Below are positions 1-8,972 of a stretch of 10,529 bases of DNA, piece by piece; position 1 is the first letter of the stretch; the number at the start of each line of letters is the position of its first letter. The notes beneath the pieces were generated by a model. It was not told where the DNA came from. It was given only the letters and a program-made list of their open reading frames with translations, and searched no databases. A program made the position numbers and the translations under genes. The stretch covers positions 1 to 10,529 of the forward strand of contig JAFARH010000408.1 in assembly GCA_019245555.1 (NCBI GenBank). The letters run 5' to 3'. This DNA comes from Betaproteobacteria bacterium. Lineage in GTDB: Bacteria > Pseudomonadota > Gammaproteobacteria > Burkholderiales > SG8-39.

Positions 1-3241
<3,241 letters not shown>

Positions 3242-3249
<8 letters not shown>

Positions 3250-3502
3250 GCCGACGCTCGTCGAGACGCTGGCAGGGCTCGCCGCGGCGAACATCGTGAT
3301 CATCGAGACGCTGCACGAGCACCGGGTGATCGACAAGACGCACTTCGCGCACGCCTTCGGCCGCGCGCTCGACGGCCTGTCGCCCGAGCACCGCGGCGGC
3401 ATGGTGGAGCACGTGCTGAAGAACCTGCGCGATCGCTGCATGAACCTGCGTGCCGGCGAGTCCGACGCGCAGGAATGGCTCAGGCGTCTCCTGGAAACCT
3501 AA
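3242..3502 (+). CDS. Small protein of unknown function coupled to the hybrid kinase
   Basis: The gene encodes 86 residues and I do not recognise the family. The ATG lies inside the last codons of the kinase gene (8-bp overlap), with an AGGGC stretch 7 nt upstream, so translation is probably coupled. The product looks soluble and helical, with no signal peptide or membrane segment. It has several His residues (for example in [17 protein letters not shown]) and ends in an amphipathic helix with EWLRRLLET. Codon use matches the kinase, which supports a real gene. Its position suggests an accessory protein of the kinase pathway, but this is inference from context only. It is too short and lacks the usual motif for a confident Hpt call. 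The stop overlaps the convergent gene by 4 bp (CTAA). Confidence 0.7.
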
Positions 3503-3735
3503 ACGCCTTTTAGCCAGTTCGGCTTGCGGAACTCGCCGACCAGGGTTCCTGCGCCGGCCTCGCGTCCTTCTTGGTCGAAGAGGATCTCGCGGTTGCCAAG
3601 GCTGAGTGCCTTGCCCGCGAGGACGATGCGCAAGCGCCCGTCGTCGCATTCGAACTGCAGCGTGAGTCCGCTTGCCGAGTCTTCAATGATCTGTTCCCTG
3701 ACTCTGCACAAAGCGCCGTTCGGTTTTAACGGCAT
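3499..3735 (-). CDS. Small protein of unknown function
   Basis: The gene encodes 78 residues from the ATG at 3735-3733. I preferred this start to the upstream ATG at 3855 because a GGAAAGG Shine-Dalgarno-like sequence sits about 7 nt before it. The extra 40 residues of the longer form look like translated intergenic DNA. The family is not recognised. The C-terminal two-thirds alternates hydrophobic and charged residues (GLTLQFECDDGRLRIVLAG), suggesting a small beta-rich cytosolic domain. No signal or membrane segment is seen. The first dozen codons include TTA, AAA, AGA and AGG, which are unusual for this genome, while the rest has typical GC-rich third positions. It converges on the 86-residue gene with a 4-bp overlap and is divergent from the GIY-YIG-like gene. 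Confidence 0.6.
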   Translation of the reverse strand: MPLKPNGALCRVREQIIEDSASGLTLQFECDDGRLRIVLAGKALSLGNREILFDQEGREAGAGTLVGEFRKPNWLKGV

Positions 3736-3745
3736 GGCTGCGCCT

Positions 3746-3770
3746 TTCCGTAGAGTTTTTCCATACGGAA
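3746..3770. promoter_or_regulatory. Inverted repeat upstream of the 78-aa gene
   Basis: TTCCGTA (3746-3752) and TACGGAA (3764-3770) form perfect 7-bp arms around an 11-nt, T-rich spacer. The element ends 11 bp before the minus-strand ATG at 3735. It could be an operator or an mRNA hairpin close to the ribosome binding site. The sequence alone does not decide between them. Confidence 0.4.
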
Positions 3771-3837
3771 GTTCTGCAACTCGAATGCCTGTCAGGTTCC
3801 TTCTTAAGGCGCTGAAACCACGCGGGGTTTTTCCGCT

Positions 3838-3866
3838 GTCGAAATGATTCGACATGTAGGTCGAAT
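3838..3866. promoter_or_regulatory. Three alternating GTCGAA half-sites (candidate operator)
   Basis: GTCGAA (3838-3843), TTCGAC (3848-3853) and GTCGAA (3860-3865) alternate in orientation, forming two overlapping palindromes that share the middle half-site. The right-hand one extends to 7-bp arms (3847-3853 and 3860-3866). The two palindrome centres are 11 bp apart, about one helical turn. The array lies just upstream of a -10-like TAGAAT before the GIY-YIG-like gene, so a dimeric regulator could block that promoter. The binding protein is unknown. Confidence 0.45.
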
Positions 3867-3884
3867 TCGCGGCGACACCGGATC

Positions 3885-3890
3885 TAGAAT
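3885..3890 (+). promoter_or_regulatory. Candidate -10 hexamer for the GIY-YIG-like gene
   Basis: TAGAAT matches the sigma-70 -10 consensus at five of six positions and lies 18 bp before the ATG at 3909. No good -35 is found at 16-18 bp, where the right half-site of the palindrome array ends. Transcription would start near 3897, leaving a very short leader containing the GGAGGAG ribosome site. Confidence 0.3.
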
Positions 3891-3908
3891 TTGCGGGCCG
3901 GAGGAGCC

Positions 3909-4214
3909 ATGTCGATCACCAGCAGCAGTCTGCCTTTCACTTCATCGCTCGTTGCCGCCGCGCCTGACGCGCCGGGCGTGTTCGCGCTCTGGCAAGGCGG
4001 CGGCATCGTCTATTACGGCAGAGCCGGCACGATTCGCATCGCGCTCGACGAGCAGTTGCGCGCGCGCATGCTGAGCGCAAGACAGGTCACCGGCTGCAGT
4101 TGGGAAGTCTCGCCGGATCCGGAGCAGCGCCACGGCGAGCTCCTGCGCGAGTATGCCGCCGCGCATCGCGCGCTGCCGCTGTGGAACGATCCGCAGCGCC
4201 TGCCGACCGACTAG
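3909..4214 (+). CDS. Small degenerate GIY-YIG-like protein
   Basis: The gene encodes 101 residues. The ATG at 3909 follows GGAGGAG (3900-3906) closely; an in-frame TTG at 3891 is less likely because it would place the Shine-Dalgarno inside the gene. PGVFALW (22-28) followed by IVYYGRA (33-39) resembles the N-terminal core of GIY-YIG domains, as in UvrC (GVY...YVGKA). SPDPEQRHGELLREY (68-82) and PLWND (90-94) resemble the later Glu-bearing helix and the P-x-x-N end of that domain. By this hand alignment the first Tyr is Phe25 and the usual catalytic Arg falls at Ala45, so nuclease activity is doubtful. It may be a binding protein or an inactive relative. There is no signal or membrane segment. 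It converges with a 4-bp CTAG overlap on the dehydrogenase gene. Confidence 0.6.
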   Translation: MSITSSSLPFTSSLVAAAPDAPGVFALWQGGGIVYYGRAGTIRIALDEQLRARMLSARQVTGCSWEVSPDPEQRHGELLREYAAAHRALPLWNDPQRLPTD

Positions 4215-5167
4215 TAACCGGTCCTGCGGTCCACCACTTCCTTGAGCGGTTTGCCGTCAAGGAAGCGGCCGAGGTTCTCGACGAAGAGACGCGCGACGAA
4301 CTTGTCGCGCTGAGGGTGCGGGCCGCCGATGTGCGGCAGCACGATGATGCCGTCGGCCTTCCAGAACGGATGCTCGGCCGGCAGCGGCTCCTGACGAAAT
4401 ACATCGAGCACCGCGCCCGCGATCTTCTTCGCTTTCACGGCGGCGATGAGATCGTCATCCTTGATCAGGTGCCCGCGCCCGAAATTCAAAAGCCATGCCG
4501 TCGGCTTCATCAGCGCCAGCCGCTCGGCATTGACGAAATTCTCCGTGTCGGGCGTCGCCGGCAAGAGCAGCAGCACAAAATCCGACTCCGCCAGCACCTC
4601 GCGCGTTCCTACTGAACCGAGCACCTTCGCGACGTTCGGCATTGGTTGCGGCCGGCGGCGCGTGCCGATCACGCGCATCCCGAGCGTGCTCGCGATGCGC
4701 GCCACCTGCTGGCCGATGACGCCGAGGCCGAGGATGCCGAGCGTCTTGCCGGTCAGCGGCTGCGCGACGGTGCGGACCCACGTGCCGCGCTTCTGGTTTT
4801 CAACCGCGGTCGCGTAGGGCTTGGCGACGTAGAACAGGGCGCCCATGATGTTCTCGGGCATCGACTCGGTATGCGTGCCGCGCGCGCAAGTCAGCGTGAG
4901 GCTCTGCGGCAGGTCGGGCAGCGCGAGCCATTCCTCCACGCCCGCGGTCATCACCTGCGCCCAGCGCAGCTTCGGCATTGCGGGCAGGGTGCCCGGCGGC
5001 ACGGTGTACGCCATCAGCGCTTCGGTCTGCGAGAGCTGCTCGGCCGAGGGCTTTTCTTTCCGCGGTAGCGCTTGCAGCGTGATGCGCTCGGCGAGGCCCG
5101 CCGCCTTGATCGCGTCGACATAGGGCGCGGTCGTATCAGCCCACAGCAGGACGGGAACCGTGCTCAT
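4211..5167 (-). CDS. D-2-hydroxyacid dehydrogenase (glyoxylate/hydroxypyruvate reductase-like)
   Basis: This 318-residue cytosolic enzyme should reversibly reduce a 2-keto acid to a D-2-hydroxy acid with NAD(P)H. The Rossmann motif GLGVIG is at 147-152. The catalytic set is present: Arg231 in NFGRGHLI, Glu260 in RQEPLP and His279 in LPHIGG. The length is normal for the family, and the short N-terminal half is closer to GhrA-type proteins than to phosphoglycerate dehydrogenase. After the second Rossmann strand the residues are GTRRRP (168-173) rather than an acidic residue, which usually goes with NADPH preference. The true substrate cannot be read from sequence. Its ATG overlaps the stop of the PmbA-like gene in an ATGA (5164-5167), so it is the last gene of a coupled operon. 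A link to peptide breakdown is only contextual. Confidence 0.9.
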   Translation of the reverse strand: MSTVPVLLWADTTAPYVDAIKAAGLAERITLQALPRKEKPSAEQLSQTEALMAYTVPPGTLPAMPKLRWAQVMTAGVEEWLALPDLPQSLTLTCARGTHTESMPENIMGALFYVAKPYATAVENQKRGTWVRTVAQPLTGKTLGILGLGVIGQQVARIASTLGMRVIGTRRRPQPMPNVAKVLGSVGTREVLAESDFVLLLLPATPDTENFVNAERLALMKPTAWLLNFGRGHLIKDDDLIAAVKAKKIAGAVLDVFRQEPLPAEHPFWKADGIIVLPHIGGPHPQRDKFVARLFVENLGRFLDGKPLKEVVDRRTGY

Positions 5168-6492
5168 ACGGCGTTCGAGACCGACGCGAGGTTGAATTCG
5201 TGGCTGCGAAGGGCAGGAACGCGTTTGTTGCCGACGCGCACCTGGCTGGCAAGTCCATCGGCGTTCTTGAGGAGATTGATCGGCGATTCGTTGAAGCGGA
5301 AGTTGTTGACCGGCCCCGTCACCTCGCCGCCCTCGATGAGGAAGACGCCGTCGCGCGTCAGGCCGGTCACGGTCATCGTCATCGGGTCGAGCCAGCGCAG
5401 ATACCAGAATCGCGTGATCAGCACCCCGCGCTTCACTCCGGACACGAGCTTGGCACTGCTCTCGGTTCCGCCAAGGAGCTCATAGCCTTCGGGCCTGCCC
5501 GTGGGCGTCTTGCTCTGCTTGGCTGCCCAATAGCGCGAATACTCGAGCGCTGCCACCTGTCCGCGGTCGATCCACGTGGTCGGGAGGATCGGCAGGCCTT
5601 CCTCATCGAACGGCGTGAAGGGCATCTCGGGCCGCCCCGGATCCGATCGAAACGTGATGTGTTCGCCGAACAGGCGCTCGCCCAGCTTCGTGCCGCCGCC
5701 CGCTTTCGCGAAGAACGAGCGTCCCTCGTCGGCGCGCCGGGCATCGAGCGACCAGGCAAGGAACGAGATGAGGTTTGCCACGGCGGCCGGCTCGAGCACG
5801 ACGGTGTAGCGACCGGGTGCAAGCGCGCGCGCCTTGCGCGACTTCAGCGCCTTGTCGATGGCAACCGTCGAGGTCGCGCCGGCGTCGAGCTCGCGCCAGC
5901 GATTTGTCCAGGCTCCGCCCCAGCCCGAGCCGGTGCCGTCGGGCGTGCGCGCTGTCGCCGTGAACTCCACGGGCGTTTCCAGATGGTACGCACTCAACCC
6001 CGCGGAGTCGGCGAGCCCCCAGGCCTCCGTGCGGTGCTGAAGGTAGCCGGCGAGATCCACCGACGCATCCTTCGCCGCGCGCAGCGCTGACTGCGCAGCA
6101 TCGGCTAGGGCGGTGGCGTCCAGTTTTTCTATGGCCGGGTCGTACGCGGCGCCCGCGCTCGCGTATTTCTGCGCTCCCAGCGGCGGCATGTATTCCGGAT
6201 CTTCCGGCGCGAGCTTGGCCATCTCGCGCGTGCGCACGACGACGTCCCTCAGCGAGCGCGCGTCGAGCTGGTTCGTCGTCGAGCTGGCGTGGCGCTTGCC
6301 AAACGCGAGCCCCACCGTCAGGGTCGTCTCGTTGACATCACCGGCCGACGTAATTCCGCCTTTGGCGAATCGCGCATTCGCTTCGCGTGCCGAGACGATA
6401 CCGACCTTGGCCTGCGCGCCCGGTGCAACCTTCGCCGCGGTTGCGAGGACCTCCTGCAGGAGCTTCGTCGATTGCGTTCGATCGAGAGCCAT
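5164..6492 (-). CDS. PmbA/TldE-type subunit of a TldD-like metalloprotease
   Basis: The product is 442 residues, the usual size for PmbA/TldE. This is the subunit that lacks the HExxxH motif and pairs with TldD in a heterodimeric zinc protease cleaving unfolded peptides. In Escherichia coli that pair processes microcin B17 and CcdA. The N-terminal region (about 25-130) has the family pattern of GDVNETTLTVGLAFGKRHAS followed by an MAKLAPEDPEYMPP block. The C-terminal half has the glycine-rich strands and the ending FRFNESPINLLKNADGL typical of the family. No signal peptide is visible at MALDRTQSTKLLQEVL, although its partner has one. The start codon overlaps the stop of the tldD-like gene by 1 bp (TGATG) with no strong ribosome site, indicating coupled translation and roughly equal subunit production. 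Confidence 0.88.
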   Translation of the reverse strand: MALDRTQSTKLLQEVLATAAKVAPGAQAKVGIVSAREANARFAKGGITSAGDVNETTLTVGLAFGKRHASSTTNQLDARSLRDVVVRTREMAKLAPEDPEYMPPLGAQKYASAGAAYDPAIEKLDATALADAAQSALRAAKDASVDLAGYLQHRTEAWGLADSAGLSAYHLETPVEFTATARTPDGTGSGWGGAWTNRWRELDAGATSTVAIDKALKSRKARALAPGRYTVVLEPAAVANLISFLAWSLDARRADEGRSFFAKAGGGTKLGERLFGEHITFRSDPGRPEMPFTPFDEEGLPILPTTWIDRGQVAALEYSRYWAAKQSKTPTGRPEGYELLGGTESSAKLVSGVKRGVLITRFWYLRWLDPMTMTVTGLTRDGVFLIEGGEVTGPVNNFRFNESPINLLKNADGLASQVRVGNKRVPALRSHEFNLASVSNAV

Positions 6493-8042
6493 CAGGATTT
6501 TCGCGAATTAACCACGTTGGCCGTGAAGCGGCCCGGCGGGCAGCCATGGCTCACGGCATTCACCTGCCCGGGCTCGCCCTTGCCGTCGTAGAGCGCGCCG
6601 TGCAGCTCCCAGGCACGCGGCCCGCCCAGCAGGTCGCACGAACCCCAGAACTCCAGCGAGTTCGCCTGGTAGGCCACGTCGCGCAGCGGCCGCGCGATCT
6701 TGCCTTTCTTCACCTCGTAGAACATCTGCCCGCCGAACTGGAAGTTGTAGCGCTGGTGGTCGATCGACCACGAGCCGTCGCCCGTGATGTAGATGCCGTC
6801 GTCCGTCGCGGCGATCAGGTCCTCAACCGTCAGGTCGCGCTCGCCGGACGCGAGCGACACGTTCGGCATGCGCTGGAACGGGAACGCCTTGTAGTCCTCG
6901 CCGTAGCAGGTGCCGCGCGAAGCCGTTTCGCCGATCCACGCTGCCTGCTCCCGCGTCGTCTGCACGTGCGTGAGGACGCCTTTCGAGATCAGATCCCAGC
7001 GCTGCGTCTTGACGCCATCGTCGTCATAGCCGCAGGTGGCGAGGCCGCCCGGCGTCGTCTTGTCTGCGTAGAACGTGAGGAGGCTCGCTCCATAGCGCAG
7101 CTTGCCGAGCTGCTCGACGGTCGCAAACGAGGTTCCCGCCATGTTCGCCTCGTACCCAAGCATCCGGTCGAGCTCGGTCGAGTGACCGATGCTTTCGTGG
7201 ATCGTGAGCCAGAGATTCGAGGGCGCGAGAATGATCGTTCGCTTGCCCGGCTCGACGCTCGCGGCCTTCAGCTTCTCGACCGCGTCTTCGCCCATGCGGC
7301 GCGCATCGGCGAAGAACGATGACTGCTCGACATACTCCCAGCCAGCCTGCCTGGCCGGCAGCTCATGGGTGCGCGTGACCGAATCTCCGCCCTTCGCATC
7401 GACCGCGGTCACCGTGTAAGCCGGAGCGATGCGCGTGATGTTCTGCTCGATCGAGCTGCCTTCGCTCGTCGTCAGGAGCTTCCATTCGCCGAGCGACTGG
7501 ATCGATGACGAGCAGAACTTCACTCCCGGCACCTTCAGCGCCTCGGCGTTGATGGCGATCAGGAACGCCGCCTTCTCCTCTAGCGGAATTCTGAATGGAT
7601 CCTTGGTGAGTGCGGTCTGCCAGACGTCGACCACTGCCGGGGCCGGCGCGAGCTTTACCGGGGCCGCGAGTGCGCGTGCATTCGCTTTCGCGACGGCGAC
7701 GGCCAACGCAGCGACCCGCGCCGCCTCATTTGTGTTCACCGTGGGCGATGCCGCGAATCCCCAGGCGCCATCGGCAATGACGCGCACGCCGAAGCCGTAG
7801 CTGTCCGAGGCGCCGACGCCCTCGACGTGATCCTCGCGCGTGGAGATCTGCTCCGCGCGCCGTCGCACCATCCGGACGTCGGCATAAGTGGCGCCCGCGC
7901 GTTTGGCCGTGCCAAGCGCTGTGTCGATGACGCTGCTGAGAAGCGGGTCGGTGAGAAGGCCGCGCGCGTCGCTGAGCCGTCCTGCCGCAAGCAGAAGCGC
8001 TCCACTCGTTCCCGCGATGAAGCGCCGGCGTGACAGCTTCAT
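6492..8042 (-). CDS. tldD: TldD-type metallopeptidase with twin-arginine (Tat) signal
   Basis: The product is 516 residues, longer than cytosolic TldD by about the length of a signal peptide. The N-terminus MKLSRRRFIAGTSGALLLAA has the Tat motif S-R-R-x-F-I (4-9), then a short, moderately hydrophobic stretch, suggesting folded export to the periplasm. The zinc motif HExxxH is HESIGH (282-287), followed by the family's E-x-D-type segment (STELDRMLGYE). Later family blocks include GDGSWSIDHQRYNFQFGGQMFYEVKKGKI. Cys469 or Cys501 might be the extra metal ligand seen in E. coli TldD, but neither clearly aligns by eye. The start has AAGG 5 nt upstream and lies 19 bp after the tRNA-Val 3' end. It is the first protein gene of a coupled set with the PmbA-like gene and the dehydrogenase. 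The substrate is unknown. Confidence 0.9.
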   Translation of the reverse strand: MKLSRRRFIAGTSGALLLAAGRLSDARGLLTDPLLSSVIDTALGTAKRAGATYADVRMVRRRAEQISTREDHVEGVGASDSYGFGVRVIADGAWGFAASPTVNTNEAARVAALAVAVAKANARALAAPVKLAPAPAVVDVWQTALTKDPFRIPLEEKAAFLIAINAEALKVPGVKFCSSSIQSLGEWKLLTTSEGSSIEQNITRIAPAYTVTAVDAKGGDSVTRTHELPARQAGWEYVEQSSFFADARRMGEDAVEKLKAASVEPGKRTIILAPSNLWLTIHESIGHSTELDRMLGYEANMAGTSFATVEQLGKLRYGASLLTFYADKTTPGGLATCGYDDDGVKTQRWDLISKGVLTHVQTTREQAAWIGETASRGTCYGEDYKAFPFQRMPNVSLASGERDLTVEDLIAATDDGIYITGDGSWSIDHQRYNFQFGGQMFYEVKKGKIARPLRDVAYQANSLEFWGSCDLLGGPRAWELHGALYDGKGEPGQVNAVSHGCPPGRFTANVVNSRKS

Positions 8043-8061
8043 GGTGCCTTATTCCTTCTTT

Positions 8062-8136
8062 TGGTGGGTCGTACTGGGATCGAACCAGTGGCCCCTGCTG
8101 TGTGAGAGCAGTGCTCTACCGCTGAGCTAACGACCC
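8062..8136 (-). tRNA. tRNA-Val (CAC)
   Basis: The 75-nt gene folds as a full cloverleaf and includes an encoded CCA (8064-8062). The acceptor is GGGTCGT/ACGACCC, the D stem GCTC/GAGC, and the anticodon stem CTGCT/AGCAG with loop CTCACAC, giving anticodon CAC, which reads GTG. The T arm is ACTGG/CCAGT around TTCGATC. It lies 19 bp after the stop of the second yeeE half-gene and 19 bp before the tldD-like start, all on the same strand. It is therefore either co-transcribed or served by a promoter inside the upstream gene. Confidence 0.97.
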
Positions 8137-8150
8137 GGCCGGGCGAGGTG

Positions 8151-8176
8151 GAATTTTACCGACGAATTTTACCGAC
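8151..8176. repeat. Perfect 13-bp tandem duplication at the yeeE stop codon
   Basis: GAATTTTACCGAC occurs twice head-to-tail, at 8151-8163 and 8164-8176. On the minus strand this reads GTCGGTAAAATTC twice. The downstream copy contains the TAA stop of the YeeE/YedE half-gene (8158-8156). Each copy also has a TAAAAT, a -10-like hexamer, and the nearer one ends 16 bp before the tRNA 5' end. No well-placed -35 was found, so promoter function is uncertain. Confidence 0.85.
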
Positions 8177-8545
8177 AATCCCGCCGACGATCATCGCCGC
8201 GACGAAGACCGACGCCTCCGCGCTCAGGTTCGACAGCGCCGTCAGCGCCGGCCCCGGGCAATAGCCGCCGATTCCCCAGCCGAGGCCGAACACCGCGGCG
8301 CCGATGACGAGTGGCGCGTCGATATCGGTCTTCTCGAATTTGATGTCCTTCTTACGGATGAGCGGCCGGAAGAACGCCGCCGTTACCGCCACCGCGCCGC
8401 CCATGACGAGCAGCAGGCTCGGATCCCAGTTGCCGGCGACATCCAGGAAGTCGATCACCTTGCGCGGATTCGCCATGCCCGAGAGCCAGAGGCCGATGCC
8501 GAACAGGAATCCCGCGCCGAATGAGGAAAATGAGGCTGCGATCAC
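8156..8545 (-). CDS. YeeE/YedE-family transporter, C-terminal half (DUF6691-type)
   Basis: This is a 129-residue inner-membrane protein. I chose the GTG at 8545, which overlaps the stop of the preceding half-gene as GTGA and places the start right before the first membrane segment. An open frame extends to 8779, but its extra residues are an Arg-rich shadow of the neighbour. Family features are FLFGIGLWLSGMANPRKVIDFLD (about 13-35), GAAVFGLGWGIGGYCPGPAL (82-101, with Cys96) and a final hydrophobic segment, giving about four membrane helices. With the N-terminal half it should form a two-part version of the YeeE/YedE transporter, a family with members that carry thiosulfate. The protein ends abruptly in GKIRR at a stop formed by a 13-bp tandem duplication. 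Confidence 0.88.
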   Translation of the reverse strand: MIAASFSSFGAGFLFGIGLWLSGMANPRKVIDFLDVAGNWDPSLLLVMGGAVAVTAAFFRPLIRKKDIKFEKTDIDAPLVIGAAVFGLGWGIGGYCPGPALTALSNLSAEASVFVAAMIVGGIVGKIRR

Positions 8546-8970
8546 GACGCGACGCCGAGGACGTGCCGCGTGACGACCGCGGCAATCATGCCGACGACCA
8601 TGAAGACCGCCACCGCAACGAGCGAGCGCATCGAGAACCGGCCGAGGCCGCACACCCCGTGACCGCTTGTACAACCGCCGCCAATGCGCGTGCCAATGCC
8701 GACGAGGAGACCGGCTGCCGCCGCCCAGCCGAGCCCGAAGCCTTCGCGCACCGGCGCCGGTCCGGCGAAGAGGTGCCATGCGAATCCCGCCGCAATCAGT
8801 CCCGTGATGAACGCGCCGCGCCAGGCTCTATCGCCCGGTGGCTGCACGAACAAGCCATGCAAGATGCCGCTGATACCCGCGATGCGGCCGTTAGCCGCCA
8901 GCAGCCAAACGCTGGCTATACCTATGAGTAATCCGCCGAGGAGCGACGCGACTGGGGTAAAGTTCGCCAC
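8542..8970 (-). CDS. YeeE/YedE-family transporter, N-terminal half
   Basis: This is a 142-residue inner-membrane protein with about four hydrophobic segments (near 7-26, 53-70, 80-96 and 115-135). The signature [12 protein letters not shown] (97-108) carries Cys100 and Cys107, the cysteines expected to handle sulfur substrates in the YeeE/YedE family. The start is GTG at 8970-8968, needed to keep the first membrane helix. A GAAG stretch lies about 9 nt upstream. This start is 2 bp from the divergent dioxygenase start. The stop overlaps the second half-gene by 4 bp. Similar split pairs occur beside sulfide and persulfide genes, which supports a role in moving thiosulfate or other reduced sulfur. 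The direction of transport is not known from sequence. Confidence 0.9.
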   Translation of the reverse strand: MANFTPVASLLGGLLIGIASVWLLAANGRIAGISGILHGLFVQPPGDRAWRGAFITGLIAAGFAWHLFAGPAPVREGFGLGWAAAAGLLVGIGTRIGGGCTSGHGVCGLGRFSMRSLVAVAVFMVVGMIAAVVTRHVLGVAS

Positions 8971-8972
8971 GA

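Noticed and set aside
3736..3855. N-terminal extension of the 78-aa minus-strand gene to the ATG at 3855
   Set aside because: The extension crosses an inverted repeat and AT-richer DNA, while the internal ATG at 3735 has a good Shine-Dalgarno.
5200..7322. Two plus-strand open frames (5200-6090 and 6387-7322)
   Set aside because: They are antisense to the PmbA and TldD genes, mirror their codons, and are rich in Arg and His without family motifs.
8062..8136. tRNA-Val as an integration site
   Set aside because: No integrase, no flanking direct repeat of the tRNA 3' end, and ordinary housekeeping genes on both sides.
8546..8779. Extended start for the second YeeE half-gene
   Set aside because: The added residues are Arg-rich shadow sequence of the first half-gene. 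The GTG at 8545 in a GTGA overlap fits the family.
8880..8972. Sigma-70 promoter for the dioxygenase gene (TATACC near 8917)
   Set aside because: The -10 match is weak and no -35 is found at proper spacing.
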